NCBI RefSeq assembly: GCF_017220215.1
Contig: NZ_CP071130.1
Location: 1,054,001-1,118,000 of the forward strand
Direction of reading: 5' to 3'
DNA from: Caballeronia sp. M1242
GTDB lineage: Bacteria > Pseudomonadota > Gammaproteobacteria > Burkholderiales > Burkholderiaceae
DNA length: 64,000 nt
Part shown: positions 63,634-64,000 of the stretch, piece by piece
Numbering within the stretch: position 1 is the first letter of the stretch
Layout: every line of letters starts with the position of its first letter
Notes under the pieces: model-generated
Seen by the model: the letters and a program-made list of their open reading frames with translations, nothing else
What the model was told of the DNA's origin: nothing
Databases searched by the model: none
Translations under genes and position numbers: made by a program

Positions 63634-64000
63634 TCAGACCGGCTCGTGCCAGCGGCTGTCGGTGCGCAACAGGTGCAGGTCGCGATGAAAGCGAGTGTAA
63701 CCAACCCGGTCGAAGAACTCCAAAACCTGAATCGCGCGTTTGCGGCCGAGGCCGCTTGCATCGCGAAACTCCGCTGCGCCTATGCCGCTCGCCGCACCGT
63801 TGCGCGTGCGGGCGTGTTCGGCGGCGAGCCGCGCGAGCTCGGCGATGGCAGCGCACGAATAGAAGAGATCGCGCACTACTTGGAACACGTCGCCACGCCG
63901 CGCGAGCTTGCGCAGGAGGCGCCGCATGTCGTCTTCCTGCGCGCCGTGTTCACGCGCGAGGTCGCGCACCCACGGCGGATCGAAACGTCCGCGTTCGATC
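63634..64000 (-). CDS. selB: Selenocysteine-specific elongation factor SelB, C-terminal part
   Basis: The minus frame is open from the window edge to a stop at 63634, giving about 121 residues of the end. It has the winged-helix repeats of SelB domain IV: FDPPWVRDLAREHG, MRRLLRKLARRGDVFQVVRDLFYS, then GAAEFRDASGLGRKRAIQVLEFFDRVGYTRF. These contact the SECIS hairpin of selenoprotein mRNAs. The N-terminal GTPase domains lie beyond the window. Closeness to selC, 2.8 kb away, supports the call. The upstream gene would be expected to be selA. Confidence 0.92.
   Translation of the reverse strand, partial: IERGRFDPPWVRDLAREHGAQEDDMRRLLRKLARRGDVFQVVRDLFYSCAAIAELARLAAEHARTRNGAASGIGAAEFRDASGLGRKRAIQVLEFFDRVGYTRFHRDLHLLRTDSRWHEPV

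Noticed and set aside
61754..63856. A 700-codon minus frame overlapping the DedA-LssY gene
   Set aside because: Same strand but different frame from a clear DedA/PAP2/LssY protein; sequence is Arg-rich noise.

Overview
The window is GC-rich, densely coded DNA that looks like a chromosome segment of a Burkholderiaceae member, most likely Caballeronia or Paraburkholderia. The basis is the three-component anthranilate dioxygenase operon (andAcAdAbAa with its AraC-type activator), the codon usage, and the mix of aromatic and sugar-acid catabolism with an aryl polyene cluster. No BLAST was run. All product names rest on motifs, length and gene order read from the sequence.

Layout. 1-5.9 kb: signalling (an edge-truncated HTH regulator, a chemoreceptor, a GGDEF-EAL protein) and a flavohemoglobin. 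5.9-10 kb: D-glucarate uptake and dehydration (gudD, an MFS permease) divergent from a LacI-type regulator, with a 16-bp operator-like palindrome between them. 10-16 kb: anthranilate to catechol to muconate (andA genes, catA, catC, no catB) with divergent andR. 16-21.7 kb: a LysR regulator and a ytfQRT-yjfF-type sugar ABC importer. 21.9-31 kb: accessory genes. These include a secreted SUEL-lectin-like protein, an ECF41 sigma factor operon (bestrophin, sigma factor, AhpD-like protein) with a perfect match to the ECF41 promoter consensus, a YbhB-like protein, two MBL-fold hydrolases, an SDR and a broken tautomerase. 31.6-38.5 kb: a four-gene unit built around a 1231-residue patatin-like membrane protein, with a Cys-rich exported protein (frameshifted), an unknown protein and a lipoprotein. 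38.5-39.1 kb: decayed fragments.

39-58 kb: an aryl polyene (APE) gene cluster. Seventeen mostly overlapping genes run on the minus strand from a chain-length-factor-like protein through acyltransferases, two ACPs, an AMP ligase-hotdog fusion, a GT2-acyltransferase fusion, thioesterase, LolA-like and MMPL export proteins, three ketosynthases, a dehydratase and a ketoreductase, to two related small exported proteins. A polysaccharide deacetylase flanks one end. A methyltransferase divergent from a flavin-halogenase-like enzyme flanks the other, suggesting xanthomonadin-like tailoring.

58-64 kb: an unrecognised membrane protein, then the tRNA-Sec gene (selC), two DedA-type membrane proteins and the C-terminal end of selB, so the selenocysteine decoding genes lie together. 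Nothing resembling a CRISPR array, an insertion sequence or an rRNA was seen.
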